DNA of 64,000 bases from Tunturibacter empetritectus (GTDB lineage: Bacteria > Acidobacteriota > Terriglobia > Terriglobales > Acidobacteriaceae), in NCBI RefSeq assembly GCF_040358985.1, contig NZ_CP132932.1, forward strand, positions 1,674,001-1,738,000. Direction: 5' to 3'. A model generated the notes under the pieces. That model had not been told where the DNA came from and did not search any database. It worked only from the letters and a program-made list of their open reading frames with translations. Below, piece by piece: positions 1 to 7,630 of the stretch (position 1 is the stretch's first letter; every line of letters begins with the position of its first letter). The translations under genes were made by a program, and so were the position numbers.

Positions 1-136
1 CCAACGTCTCCAACCCTCGAGGCGTGACTGGCACGATGACCATGAAGATGATCAACAGCACCAGAAGAACGTCGATAAGCGGGGTTACGTTGATCTCAGA
101 AACCGCTCCGCCAGTATTTCCACCACCCATTCCCAT
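1..136 (-). CDS. exbD: ExbD/TolR biopolymer transport protein, second copy (partial, runs off window start)
   Basis: Read on the minus strand from ATG at 136, with a GAGGAG ribosome site just upstream. The 45 visible residues begin MGMGGGNTGG and continue with SEINVTPLIDVLLVLLIIFM, the signature of ExbD/TolR: a short cytoplasmic N-terminus, then a single membrane helix carrying the proton-path aspartate (in LIDVLL). The remainder lies beyond the window. It follows another exbD (195-641) after 58 bp in the same direction, so this locus carries paired ExbD subunits behind exbB. ExbB/ExbD form the inner-membrane proton channel that energises TonB. Paired exbD genes are common in Acidobacteria and Bacteroidetes-like Ton loci (general knowledge). 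Confidence 0.93.
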   Translation of the reverse strand, partial: MGMGGGNTGGAVSEINVTPLIDVLLVLLIIFMVIVPVTPRGLETL

Positions 137-194
137 AGCAATCTCCTCAGATACTCTTGCCGCTCCAGTCGATGCGAGTCCGGCACCCTACATG

Positions 195-641
195 CTACTT
201 CTTGGTTGTTGTCGCGCCGGTGTCGTCTGTTCTTTCAGTCAACAGGCCAAGCTGGCTTACACCGGCGGACCGGATTCCATCCACCGCATCCATCACTTTG
301 CCATAGTTGGCACGGATGTCCGCGCGCATAAAGACCTCTTTGCTGGTCTTGTTCTCCAGTTTCGCGGAGATCTTAGGTCCAAGATCATCGAGCGTTACCT
401 GGTCGCCGCCGAGAAACGTCCTGCCATCGCGGGTCACAGCGACGACGACGGCATCTTCCTTATTGGCATCTTCCATTACCACCGCGGCATCAGCCTTCGG
501 CAGATCCACGTTGACTTTGTTGTTCAGCATGGGGGTGATGACCATGAAGATGATCAACAGCACCAGCATCACGTCCACCATCGGCGTCACGTTGATGTTG
601 GAGTTGACCTTCTTGCCTTCATCCCGCTTATTGATACCCAT
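195..641 (-). CDS. exbD: ExbD/TolR biopolymer transport protein
   Basis: 148 residues, the normal ExbD length. ATG at 641 is preceded by GGAG with about 9 bp spacing. Residues about 15-40 (SNINVTPMVDVMLVLLIIFM) hold the conserved ExbD motif with the membrane aspartate; the periplasmic domain follows and the C-terminus is Thr/Lys rich. It sits between exbB (792-1535) and the second exbD (1-136), all co-directional, so the three probably form one transcript with tonB. Its role is to couple the inner-membrane proton gradient to TonB, which drives outer-membrane receptors such as the large one at 38051-41740. The family call is secure; which receptor it serves is not visible. Confidence 0.95.
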   Translation of the reverse strand: MGINKRDEGKKVNSNINVTPMVDVMLVLLIIFMVITPMLNNKVNVDLPKADAAVVMEDANKEDAVVVAVTRDGRTFLGGDQVTLDDLGPKISAKLENKTSKEVFMRADIRANYGKVMDAVDGIRSAGVSQLGLLTERTDDTGATTTKK

Positions 642-791
642 AACGTATGCTCCGTCCGGTTGCTGTATTTACTCTTCCTGCGATAGCTGCCCAGCCCTCG
701 GACGCCGTTCGCTGGCGGCGCCCGAAAGCTTGGTCAGAGGGTGATTCCCGCAGAGTGCTGCTGATTGCCTTGCGCCTTCAGGACCGAAGCC

Positions 792-1535
792 TTACCGGTG
801 GCTCTGCTTGATGAAGTAGTCAACCAGTTCGCTCGAGCTGTTGTCCATCTCGACGTCAAACGCCTCGACCTTACCGGTGAAGTAGTTGAACGTCATAACG
901 GCCGGGATGGCGACGAGCAGACCGAAGGCGGTCGTTACGAGAGCCTCCGAGATACCGCCGGCAACTGCGCCGATACCAGAGGTCTTCTGGGTTGCAATCT
1001 GCTGGAAGGCGTTCAAAATACCGACCACGGTACCGAACAGTCCGATGAAGGGAGCCGTCGAGCCGATCGTAGCCAGACCGCCCAGGCCGCGCTTCAGCTT
1101 TGCGTGAACGATGGCTTCCGAGCGCTCGAGTGCACGCTTGGAGCTCTCAACCTGCTCCTCGGTGATCGTGCCACCCGAACCAAAGCTGCGAAACTCCTGC
1201 AAGCCAGCGGTAACAACCTCGGCGAGGTGCGACTTCTTCGAACGGTCCGCAACTTTGATCGCCTCATCCAGACGGCCGTCCTTCAACGCGCCTGCAACCT
1301 TCGGGGCAAACTCGCGAGACTGCTTGCGGGCAGCAGAGAAATAGAGGGCCCGGTCGATGATCACAGCGAGCGACCAGATCGACATGATGAAGAGAAGAAT
1401 GACGACGCAACGGGCCAGCCAGCCCATGTTGCCCCAAAGTCCCATTACACTGAAGCTGACCTGGGCTTCCTCGAAGTACAGGGCGAGGGAAGCGGGAACG
1501 TGAGCGAAGGTTGTTGCTAGATGAGCGAGAATCAC
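792..1535 (-). CDS. exbB: MotA/TolQ/ExbB proton channel family protein
   Basis: I place the start at GTG 1535 because an AGGAGGAA ribosome site lies 8 bp upstream; the same frame stays open to 1595 but without a better site. This gives 247 residues. One membrane helix near residues 35-55 (ARCVVILLFIMSIWSLAVII) is followed by a cytoplasmic loop and two C-terminal helices. The latter include the conserved ExbB/TolQ block GLGGLATIGSTAPFIGLFGT with its pore-lining threonine/serine residues. It lies between tonB and exbD in the same direction. Together with ExbD it forms the proton channel that powers TonB. TolQ is the main alternative, but the neighbouring tonB favours ExbB. Confidence 0.95.
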   Translation of the reverse strand: MILAHLATTFAHVPASLALYFEEAQVSFSVMGLWGNMGWLARCVVILLFIMSIWSLAVIIDRALYFSAARKQSREFAPKVAGALKDGRLDEAIKVADRSKKSHLAEVVTAGLQEFRSFGSGGTITEEQVESSKRALERSEAIVHAKLKRGLGGLATIGSTAPFIGLFGTVVGILNAFQQIATQKTSGIGAVAGGISEALVTTAFGLLVAIPAVMTFNYFTGKVEAFDVEMDNSSSELVDYFIKQSHR

Positions 1536-1667
1536 TGGAATATTTCCTCCTGGTAGAACTCTAACTTTCAGAATCTTGACCCGGGAATCCCCCAAAAGTT
1601 CGACACCTTTGGGAGACCCGCGAGAGACGTTATTGCCTGATTAGACTTGATTTAGATGAGCCTTGGT

Positions 1668-2402
1668 TTAGCCGCCGCCGAAGTTGAAGTTGACGGTGAT
1701 CTGAGTATCCACTTCGGTGGGCTCGCCGTTCAGGAAGTACGGCTTGTAGCGCCACCCTTGGACGGCCGAGACCGCCGCAGACCGAAGCATCTCAGGACCA
1801 CTGACGACCTCGAGCTTTTCGATCGTGCCGCTCTTCGAGATCACCGCATGCAGAACAACCGCACCGGAGACGTGAGCAGCTCTCGCGATTGGTGGGTAAA
1901 CGGGATTCTGCCCAGACAGCTTATTGCCAGCTACGACGCCGCTCGATACGCGAGCCGGGCCCTTCGGCGGAGCAACCTTGACGACTGGAGTCGGCGCAGT
2001 GCCGATTCCGCCCATCACGCCACCTGGAACACCGCTTCCGCCACCCATACCAGCCATGCCGGCAACACCGGCAACCTGCGGAGGTGGAGCAGCATCTTCC
2101 TTCAGCATCTTAATGTCTTTAGGAATCTTCGTCGGAGCGTGAAGACCTGCGTCGATCTCCGACACCATCTTGATCGGCTTGACGATCTGTTGCGGCGGCG
2201 GAGGGGGTGGAGGGGGAGGGGGTGGAGGCGGCGCTGTCAGCATCGCAGTCATTGCCGTCTTCGGCAAAGCCTCCGGATACAGCAGCGGAATAAGGATCAT
2301 GGTTGCCAGGATCGCGCCATTGAAGATAAAGGTCCCAATCATCCAGTACTTGGACTTGGTCTTGATCTGGCCGCCGGATTCCATCAACGAGGATTCGAAC
2401 AT
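1668..2402 (-). CDS. tonB: TonB energy transducer
   Basis: 244 residues; ATG at 2402 with AGAGG 7 bp upstream. One N-terminal membrane helix (residues about 23-42, IGTFIFNGAILATMILIPLL) is followed by an uninterrupted run of 13 prolines (about 58-70), a Gly/Pro-rich linker and a C-terminal TonB domain. That domain begins at NPVYPPIARAAHVSGAVVLH, contains the typical YKPYFLNGEP segment, and ends in FNFGGG. Its role is to span the periplasm and transmit ExbBD energy to TonB-dependent receptors. It is the first gene of the tonB-exbB-exbD-exbD set and starts 135 bp after secF. The polyproline run is encoded by a G/C-rich stretch at about 2192-2231 that is prone to slippage. Confidence 0.95.
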   Translation of the reverse strand: MFESSLMESGGQIKTKSKYWMIGTFIFNGAILATMILIPLLYPEALPKTAMTAMLTAPPPPPPPPPPPPPQQIVKPIKMVSEIDAGLHAPTKIPKDIKMLKEDAAPPPQVAGVAGMAGMGGGSGVPGGVMGGIGTAPTPVVKVAPPKGPARVSSGVVAGNKLSGQNPVYPPIARAAHVSGAVVLHAVISKSGTIEKLEVVSGPEMLRSAAVSAVQGWRYKPYFLNGEPTEVDTQITVNFNFGGG

Positions 2403-2458
2403 ATGCAGCCTCTTTACTGTGAAGAAGAGCTATTTTTCTTTAGACACCACGTTGCTGC

Positions 2459-2506
2459 TTTTTGTTCCCAGTTGTTTTTTGTTCCAGCCACTTCTTTTTT
2501 TGTTCC
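2459..2506. repeat. Three GGAACAAAAA direct repeats between secF and tonB
   Basis: In the 135-bp gap between secF and tonB the minus strand carries GGAACAAAAA three times (about 2495-2506, 2475-2485, 2459-2469). A 6-bp stem (ATCGGC, 6-nt loop, GCCGAT; 2519-2536) lies at the end of secF. The stem could be a weak terminator for secF, and the A-rich copies could be part of a tonB leader or a degenerate repeat. Neither function is shown by sequence alone. Confidence 0.5.
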
Positions 2507-2537
2507 TGTCCTACTCCATCGGCAGAAGAGCCGATCC

Positions 2538-3524
2538 CTACACCTTCGCGCGCTTGCCCGCAGGTAACGTCACCGACTTGCCCTTGCTCACTCGCCAGTC
2601 CTGATAGGCCACCAGCATCGGCGCAGCCACCGCGATCGATGAGTAGGTTCCAATTAGGATGCCAACAACGAGCGCAAAGGAAAACCCATGCAGCACTTCT
2701 CCGCCAAATAAATACAGCGAAAGCACCGTCAAGAAGGTTAGGCCAGACGAGATAACAGTTCTGCTCAACGTCTGGTTAATGCTCCGATTGACAACATCAT
2801 GCAGCGACTCCCTCCGCGAAAGCGCAAGATTCTCGCGAATGCGGTCGAAGACGACGATGGTGTCGTTCATCGAATAACCAATCAACGTCAGGATTGCAGC
2901 GATAACGGTAAGCGTAATCTCCTGATTCGTCAAACTGAACGCGCCAACCGTGATCAGCGTGTCGTGGAACACCGCCACCACCGCAGCCACGCCATAGATC
3001 AGCTCAAACCGGAACCACAGATAGATCAGCATTCCGATCAGCGAGTACAGGGTAGCCAGCCACGCCTGCTTCTGCAGCTGTTTCCCAGCCGTAGGTCCAA
3101 CAATCTCAACCTGCTCCACCGTAAACGCGGAGTCGCGGTAGTTGGCAGTCAGGGCGCTCTCCACACTCTGCCGACCCGCATCGTGCGACTGGTCGGTCGC
3201 CGTTGACTCGGGCAGCGCGATGATCACCTTGTTCGCCGCATGGCCGCTGGGATCACTGACGCGCTGAATGCGGGCATCGTGCACGCCCGCACGGTCCATC
3301 GCCTGCCGGATATGATCCTCATTCGGAGTCTGGTCAAAGGCCACACGAACCTGCGTGCCTCCCTTGAAATCAACCCCCATCGGAATGTGGTGCCAGAACA
3401 GGATGCTCAACACACCCAGAACAGAAAAGATCAGGGAAAACCCGAGGAAGTACCACTTCTTCCCGAGCCAATCAATATTTGTTGTACGAAACAGTTCCAA
3501 GCTCAAACCCTCAGCGGCAGCCAA
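2538..3524 (-). CDS. secF: Protein translocase subunit SecF
   Basis: 328 residues, normal for SecF. The first in-frame start, TTG 3524, has GGAG 4-5 bp upstream; TTG at about 3500 (giving MELFRTTN) matches the family N-terminus better, so the exact start is open. The N-terminal helix (KKWYFLGFSLIFSVLGVLS) is followed by the SecD/F periplasmic block GVDFKGGTQVRV. The C-terminal membrane half includes YSMNDTIVVFDRIRENL and SRTVISSGLTFLTVLSLYLF, both hallmark SecF motifs. It pairs with SecD (23 bp upstream) and YajC to assist SecYEG-dependent export using the proton gradient. Confidence 0.97.
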   Translation of the reverse strand: MAAAEGLSLELFRTTNIDWLGKKWYFLGFSLIFSVLGVLSILFWHHIPMGVDFKGGTQVRVAFDQTPNEDHIRQAMDRAGVHDARIQRVSDPSGHAANKVIIALPESTATDQSHDAGRQSVESALTANYRDSAFTVEQVEIVGPTAGKQLQKQAWLATLYSLIGMLIYLWFRFELIYGVAAVVAVFHDTLITVGAFSLTNQEITLTVIAAILTLIGYSMNDTIVVFDRIRENLALSRRESLHDVVNRSINQTLSRTVISSGLTFLTVLSLYLFGGEVLHGFSFALVVGILIGTYSSIAVAAPMLVAYQDWRVSKGKSVTLPAGKRAKV

Positions 3525-3547
3525 TGGCTCCGCAATCTCTCGAAAAA

Positions 3548-5188
3548 CTAAATAGACAGCGCCGCGCCGCGTTCCTTCTTCTGCAGAATCGCGTCAAAGA
3601 TCACGCGCGACACCAGCACCGCGGTAAACAAATTGGCGAACAAACCGAACGCCAGCGTCACCGCAAACCCACGCACCGGACCCGAACCGAAGAGGAACAG
3701 AATCATCGCCGAAACGATGGTCGTCACGTGGGTATCGATGATCGTCACCCAGGCATGCGCAAAGCCCTGCTGCACCGCCGCCGCCGCTGTCTTGCCGGCC
3801 CGAAGTTCTTCGCGAATACGCTCGAAGATCAGTACATTCGAGTCCACGCCCATACCAATCGTCAGGATCACACCCGCGATTCCTGGCAGTGTCAAAGTCG
3901 AGCCGGTGAAGCCCATGAACCCCAGCAGGATCACCAGGTTCAGCATCAGCGCCAGATCCGCATTGATGCCAGCACCCTTGTAGTAAATCAGCATGAAGAT
4001 CATGACCGCCAACATACCGGCGATCGCCGCGACCACGCCCTGATGGATCGAGGCAGCGCCAAGGCTCGGCCCAACCGTCCGCGTCTCAAGATACGAGATC
4101 GAAGCCGGCAACGCGCCCGTGCGCAACATCAGCGACAGATCGTTCGCCTGCTGCTGCGTAAACGCACCGGTGATCTCGCCGCTGTCGCGAATTGCTGACT
4201 GGATTCCCGCAACCTCGCGAACCTTGTTATCCAGCAGAATCGCCATCGAGCCCGGCGTCGCGCTTGAAGCTGTATGCGCCTCGGTGTACTTGTAGAAGCG
4301 ATCTCCCGCCTCAGTCGTCAGGTTGAACCGGATGTTCGGCCGGCCGTTCTGGTCCTGCCCCGGCTGCGCATCGCGGAAATCAGTGCCTTCCACTTCGCTG
4401 ACTCGCTTCAGCAGCCAGATCTGGTCCGGTGCGCCTGCGGAGCCGCTGCCATGCACCAGCATCGAGTCAGGAGGAATCGCCCCGCCGTTCGCCTGCAACG
4501 CAGCCTGATCCGTCTCATAAGGCCCACCAGTCACCGCATGAATCGACAGCTTGGCAGTCGACTGAATAATCTCTTCCACCCGGCCGGGATCGCTGACGCC
4601 GGGCAGCTCCACCAGGATCTGGTTCTCGCCCAGCCCGTACTTCTGAATCACCGGCTCAGCTACACCCAGCTTGTCAATGCGCTCGCGAATCGTCTCGATC
4701 GAAGTATCGAGCGTCCGCGTCTCAAGATCCCGAGCCGCGCCAACCTTCATCGTCAGTGCCGAGTTGCCATCAGGCGTCGTGGTGACGTCATAGGTCGAAT
4801 AATCGTTCCCCTGCAGCACGGAGCGAGCGTCACTCAACTTCGCCGCCGGAATACCCGACACGATGATTGTCTGTGGCCGCAAGGGATCCGTCTTGCCCAC
4901 AGTAGCGCCGACCACTCCGGCCTTCTGCAGATCGCCCTCAAGCCTCGCTACATCGCGGTCCGTAGCCGAAGCGATCGCCTCAGCCACGTGCACTTCAAGC
5001 ACCAGGTGGGTGCCGCCCTTAAGGTCGAGCCCCAGGTGGATACGATCTTTGATCGACTGCGTGAGCCCGCCATGTGGAATGCCCACGATGCCGAAGCAGA
5101 AGATCACCAGTACCGCAACGATGAATGCCGATTTCCCGGCCAGATTCTTGCCCATGATCTTTATTGAAGGGTGCAGCCGCGGTGCCAT
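3548..5188 (-). CDS. secD: Protein translocase subunit SecD
   Basis: 546 residues. Start options are ATG 5188 and ATG 5155 (MGKNLAGKSAF); the second resembles relatives, and neither has a strong ribosome site. After an N-terminal helix (residues about 18-35) come the P1 motif GLDLKGGTHLVLEV, a long periplasmic region, and a C-terminal set of six helices. These contain GVDSNVLIFERIREELRAGK and GFAVTLAFGLFANLFTAVLV, diagnostic of SecD. It sits between yajC and secF in the canonical yajC-secD-secF order and forms the SecDF-YajC complex of the inner membrane. Confidence 0.97.
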   Translation of the reverse strand: MAPRLHPSIKIMGKNLAGKSAFIVAVLVIFCFGIVGIPHGGLTQSIKDRIHLGLDLKGGTHLVLEVHVAEAIASATDRDVARLEGDLQKAGVVGATVGKTDPLRPQTIIVSGIPAAKLSDARSVLQGNDYSTYDVTTTPDGNSALTMKVGAARDLETRTLDTSIETIRERIDKLGVAEPVIQKYGLGENQILVELPGVSDPGRVEEIIQSTAKLSIHAVTGGPYETDQAALQANGGAIPPDSMLVHGSGSAGAPDQIWLLKRVSEVEGTDFRDAQPGQDQNGRPNIRFNLTTEAGDRFYKYTEAHTASSATPGSMAILLDNKVREVAGIQSAIRDSGEITGAFTQQQANDLSLMLRTGALPASISYLETRTVGPSLGAASIHQGVVAAIAGMLAVMIFMLIYYKGAGINADLALMLNLVILLGFMGFTGSTLTLPGIAGVILTIGMGVDSNVLIFERIREELRAGKTAAAAVQQGFAHAWVTIIDTHVTTIVSAMILFLFGSGPVRGFAVTLAFGLFANLFTAVLVSRVIFDAILQKKERGAALSI

Positions 5189-5299
5189 GCTTCAGTCCCG
5201 CCGCCGCTATCCTTGTTTCTTCCTCGTCCGTTGTTAACGGTTCAATCTCAACGTGCCTACATCTAATATCTGTTACAGCTTTGTTGTGAAGTCTTTGTT

Positions 5300-5614
5300 C
5301 TAGGCAGCCTGTTCGTCAGTCGTCACCGCGGCAATCGCGCTTTTGACAAACTCTAGCTTCACGCCGTCCGGCTGAACCCGCAGGATTACCAGATCGTCCT
5401 TCACGGTCAGTACCGTGCCGCGAATCCCGCCATTGGTGGTGACACGGTCGCCGGTCTTCAACTGCCCCAGCATCTCCTGCCACTTTTTCTGCTTCCTTTG
5501 GTTCGGCGCGATCATCAAAAAATAAAGCACCACAAAAAACAGGATCGGCAGGGCAAGACTGCCAAGATTACCCAGTCCACCCATCGCACTCTGCAACCAC
5601 ATCGCAAACATCAA
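5300..5614 (-). CDS. yajC: Preprotein translocase subunit YajC
   Basis: 104 residues with one membrane helix (about 19-36, LALPILFFVVLYFLMIAPNQ) followed by the diagnostic QRKQKKWQEMLGQLKTGDRV and GIRGTV motifs. It is the first gene of the yajC-secD-secF run, 111 bp before secD. In many bacteria tgt sits directly upstream of yajC. Here tgt is about 3.6 kb away (9222-10349) on the same strand, with other genes between, so the classical tgt-yajC linkage has been broken by insertion or rearrangement. Confidence 0.95.
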   Translation of the reverse strand: MMFAMWLQSAMGGLGNLGSLALPILFFVVLYFLMIAPNQRKQKKWQEMLGQLKTGDRVTTNGGIRGTVLTVKDDLVILRVQPDGVKLEFVKSAIAAVTTDEQAA

Positions 5615-5775
5615 TCGAAACTCCGTTCAATCACTCAATTCTTCTTTAGCACTGGCCAGCGAAACCACAGCCCAGTGCGCGCAGCCGGACGCAACTTCGC
5701 CTATGGTGCAAAAGTGTGCCTAGCCCCTAAGCATCGCGTAACCGCAACCCCCTGTCAAGGCGCGAGCATCGCTCC

Positions 5776-6090
5776 TCACTTCGCCAAACGTCGCTTCCAG
5801 GCCATCTTTATCGCGCCCTCCAACATATCCGCGCTCACCGAGTCCAGCCGTACCCGGGTGGCCCCACCGCGACCCCACCCGCCAGGCACAGGAGAAAACG
5901 CCTCCGGCGCATCCTCCACCAGCCCAGTTTGCTCCTCCGGGCTCAGCTTCAGAACGCCATAGCCCTCCTTCTCAAACGCAAGAGTACAAAAGATCTTCCC
6001 TCCCACCCGGAAGTCGGGATGCCCCTGATGTGACCCCTCGGAGGCTCCCGGCAGACTCAACGCCATCCGTCGATAATCCTTTGCAGTCAC
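5776..6090 (-). CDS. MmcQ/YjbR family protein
   Basis: 104 residues from GTG 6090, chosen because GAGGAG lies 6 bp upstream and the product then begins TAKDYRRMALSLPGASEGSH, the usual family N-terminus. Conserved blocks are GKIFCTLAFE, LKLSPEEQ and the C-terminal AWKRRLAK. These small alpha/beta proteins have a double-wing fold and are annotated as DNA-binding by similarity; no biochemical function is established. It stands alone between yajC and an NTF2-like gene on the same strand. Confidence 0.88.
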   Translation of the reverse strand: MTAKDYRRMALSLPGASEGSHQGHPDFRVGGKIFCTLAFEKEGYGVLKLSPEEQTGLVEDAPEAFSPVPGGWGRGGATRVRLDSVSADMLEGAIKMAWKRRLAK

Positions 6091-6254
6091 CCGCATCTCC
6101 TCGTAAAAAGCTCTCAACACTCTACGCCCACCGCCGCCAATCCAGCGCCAACCTTCGCCTTAACGCGGGACGCTAATCGCCTATCTCATAAAGGCATGAA
6201 TAGACATGCCTAGCCAACCACCGCCGAAAAACGGGTTGCTTTGGCATGGGGCCG

Positions 6255-6695
6255 CTAGCGTTCTTCAGGAAAATGCGATTCATGGCCTGCGACACATTGC
6301 CAGCGCCCATCGCGATAGACAAAAATATCCGTAAAGCGATTCTTCGCATGAAATTTTCCGTCCTGGCTTCTTGTCCCGCCCACACCACGGACATAAGCGG
6401 AATTGCCATGCACATGCGCATGCAACTCAGATAATTCGAAGTGAACGGTGCTCGGCTTCGCGACGGTCGCCAGCATTGCTCTGCGGTCGATCAGTGAGCC
6501 ATCAAAGTTTGCCTCTTCGAATTCATCTGCCAGAATGCACTCTAGCGCAGCCTTATCGTGCTGCTCCACGGCTCGCAGCCAGACCTGCTCAATCTGAACC
6601 AGCGTCACCGGATCTTTTTGCTGGCCCGCTGGGCAACCTTGGCCATGCGCCAACGAAAACGAACACAATAGCAACAGGGGTAAAAAAAATTTCAT
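6255..6695 (-). CDS. Exported NTF2-like (DUF4440-type) protein
   Basis: 146 residues from ATG 6695. The first 18 or so residues (MKFFLPLLLLCSFSLAHGQG) are a Sec signal peptide. The mature part has the SnoaL/NTF2-like pattern: IEQVWLRAVEQHDKAALECILADEF, then DRRAMLATV, and a terminal FTDIFVYRDGRWQCVAGHES. This cone-shaped fold often serves as a ligand-binding or chaperone-like domain; catalytic residues are not evident. The frame is open much further upstream to 7304, but that part is antisense to the UPF0303 gene and is not likely coding. Confidence 0.85.
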   Translation of the reverse strand: MKFFLPLLLLCSFSLAHGQGCPAGQQKDPVTLVQIEQVWLRAVEQHDKAALECILADEFEEANFDGSLIDRRAMLATVAKPSTVHFELSELHAHVHGNSAYVRGVGGTRSQDGKFHAKNRFTDIFVYRDGRWQCVAGHESHFPEER

Positions 6696-6824
6696 GGCCG
6701 TTATCATTCCTATGCCGTTAGAGACGCAGCGGTCGGACATTTTGACTCTGGAATAGTTAGCCAGAATTTCTTTTTTCGTGAAGCAATCGATTTGCAACCG
6801 TATGCAAGCAAGAAGGAAGCGCCC

Positions 6825-7325
6825 ATGCCCATCCCCGAAGACCTCGCCGCCATCGCTCACCAGGAGGCCGAACTCCGCTTCTCCACCTTCGACTATGACA
6901 CGGCCTGGCGTCTCGGCCAGAGTCTGCGCGATCTGGCCGTCTCCCGCAATCAGTCTCTCGTCATCGACATTCGCCGCTTCGGCCAACCTTACCAGCCGCT
7001 CTTCTACACTGCCCTCGCCGACACCACGCCGGACAATCCCCGCTGGGTGCAGCGCAAATCGAATGTAGTCGCCCGCTTCCATCGCAGCTCCTATGCCATC
7101 GGCCTCGCACTCGAGCAGAGCAGCCGCACCTTCAGCGAACGCTACAGTCTTCCCGATGCCGACTACGCCGCCCACGGCGGTAGCTTTCCCCTCCACGTCA
7201 TCGGCGCGGGCGTGATCGGCTGCGTCACCGTCTCCGGCCTGCCACAGCGCGAAGACCACAGTCTCGTTGTCGAAGCGCTCTGCCTCGAACTTAAGCAGAA
7301 CCACGACTCCCTGCGCCTCGCATAA
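6825..7325 (+). CDS. UPF0303 / heme-degrading domain (HbpS-like) protein
   Basis: 166 residues from ATG 6825 (AGAAGGAAG upstream; an earlier in-frame ATG at 6792 lacks a site). The central block FYTALADTTPDNPRWVQRKS followed by NVVARFHRSSYAIGL is the UPF0303 signature, and the C-terminus GAGVIGCVTVSGLPQREDH resembles HbpS/GlcG-type domains. Relatives bind or process heme, or act as chaperone-like factors; the specific role here is unknown. It is divergent from the NTF2-like gene (129 bp gap) and is followed by the palindromic repeat at 7368. Confidence 0.88.
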   Translation: MPIPEDLAAIAHQEAELRFSTFDYDTAWRLGQSLRDLAVSRNQSLVIDIRRFGQPYQPLFYTALADTTPDNPRWVQRKSNVVARFHRSSYAIGLALEQSSRTFSERYSLPDADYAAHGGSFPLHVIGAGVIGCVTVSGLPQREDHSLVVEALCLELKQNHDSLRLA

Positions 7326-7337
7326 CCGACCTGCCGC

Positions 7338-7355
7338 ACTGCAATGCTCTAATAA
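7338..7355. repeat. 18-bp direct repeat, left flank of palindromic element
   Basis: The sequence actgcaatgctctaataa occurs here and again, exactly, at 7572-7589, bracketing the 7368-7551 palindrome. An exact 18-bp match at this spacing is unlikely by chance and looks like a target-site duplication or a duplication made when the element arrived. Confidence 0.85.
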
Positions 7356-7367
7356 TCTGTCCAGACA

Positions 7368-7551
7368 CTGTCCTGCCGGACGGGCCCGCTGCGCGCGGAG
7401 CGGTCACTTCGTGACGGGTATACCCCTTCGGTTGGCTCTCCCGTTGGTCGCGAAAAAAAGATGATTCCGACCAACGGGAGGACCACGCGAAGCTCTAAAA
7501 AAGGCGCGCGAACGCCCGCCCTCCGCGCAGAAGGCCCGTCCGGCAGGACAG
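7368..7551. repeat. Palindromic element, full copy 1, with 19-bp terminal inverted repeats
   Basis: The left end ctgtcctgccggacgggcc (7368-7386) is the exact reverse complement of 7533-7551. Further in, the arms remain complementary with small mismatches: GTTGGTCG near 7450 pairs with CGACCAAC near 7475, around an A-rich centre at about 7455. The left arm also holds the short palindrome gtcacttcgtgac. The same building blocks recur at 45696-45879, 53104-53269, 55361-55500 and 62710-62775. It carries no gene. It lies between the 3' end of the UPF0303 gene and the GT39-like gene. Confidence 0.9.
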
Positions 7552-7571
7552 CTTCATGACAACTTCTAACA

Positions 7572-7589
7572 ACTGCAATGCTCTAATAA
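7572..7589. repeat. 18-bp direct repeat, right flank of palindromic element
   Basis: Exact second copy of actgcaatgctctaataa (first copy at 7338-7355). It ends 41 bp before the start codon of the next gene, so insertion of the element separated that gene from whatever originally lay upstream. Confidence 0.85.
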
Positions 7590-7630
7590 AAGTTTGCCCG
7601 CAGCAGCGGCACCACGGGAGCATCGAAGCC

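Noticed and set aside
2192..2231. GGC/GGAGGG tract that looks like a simple-sequence repeat
   Set aside because: It encodes the polyproline linker normal for TonB; no exact unit repeat beyond codon-level similarity, so not called as a separate repeat feature.
6696..7304. N-terminal extension of the NTF2-like gene
   Set aside because: The extension is antisense to the UPF0303 gene and the signal peptide begins at 6695.
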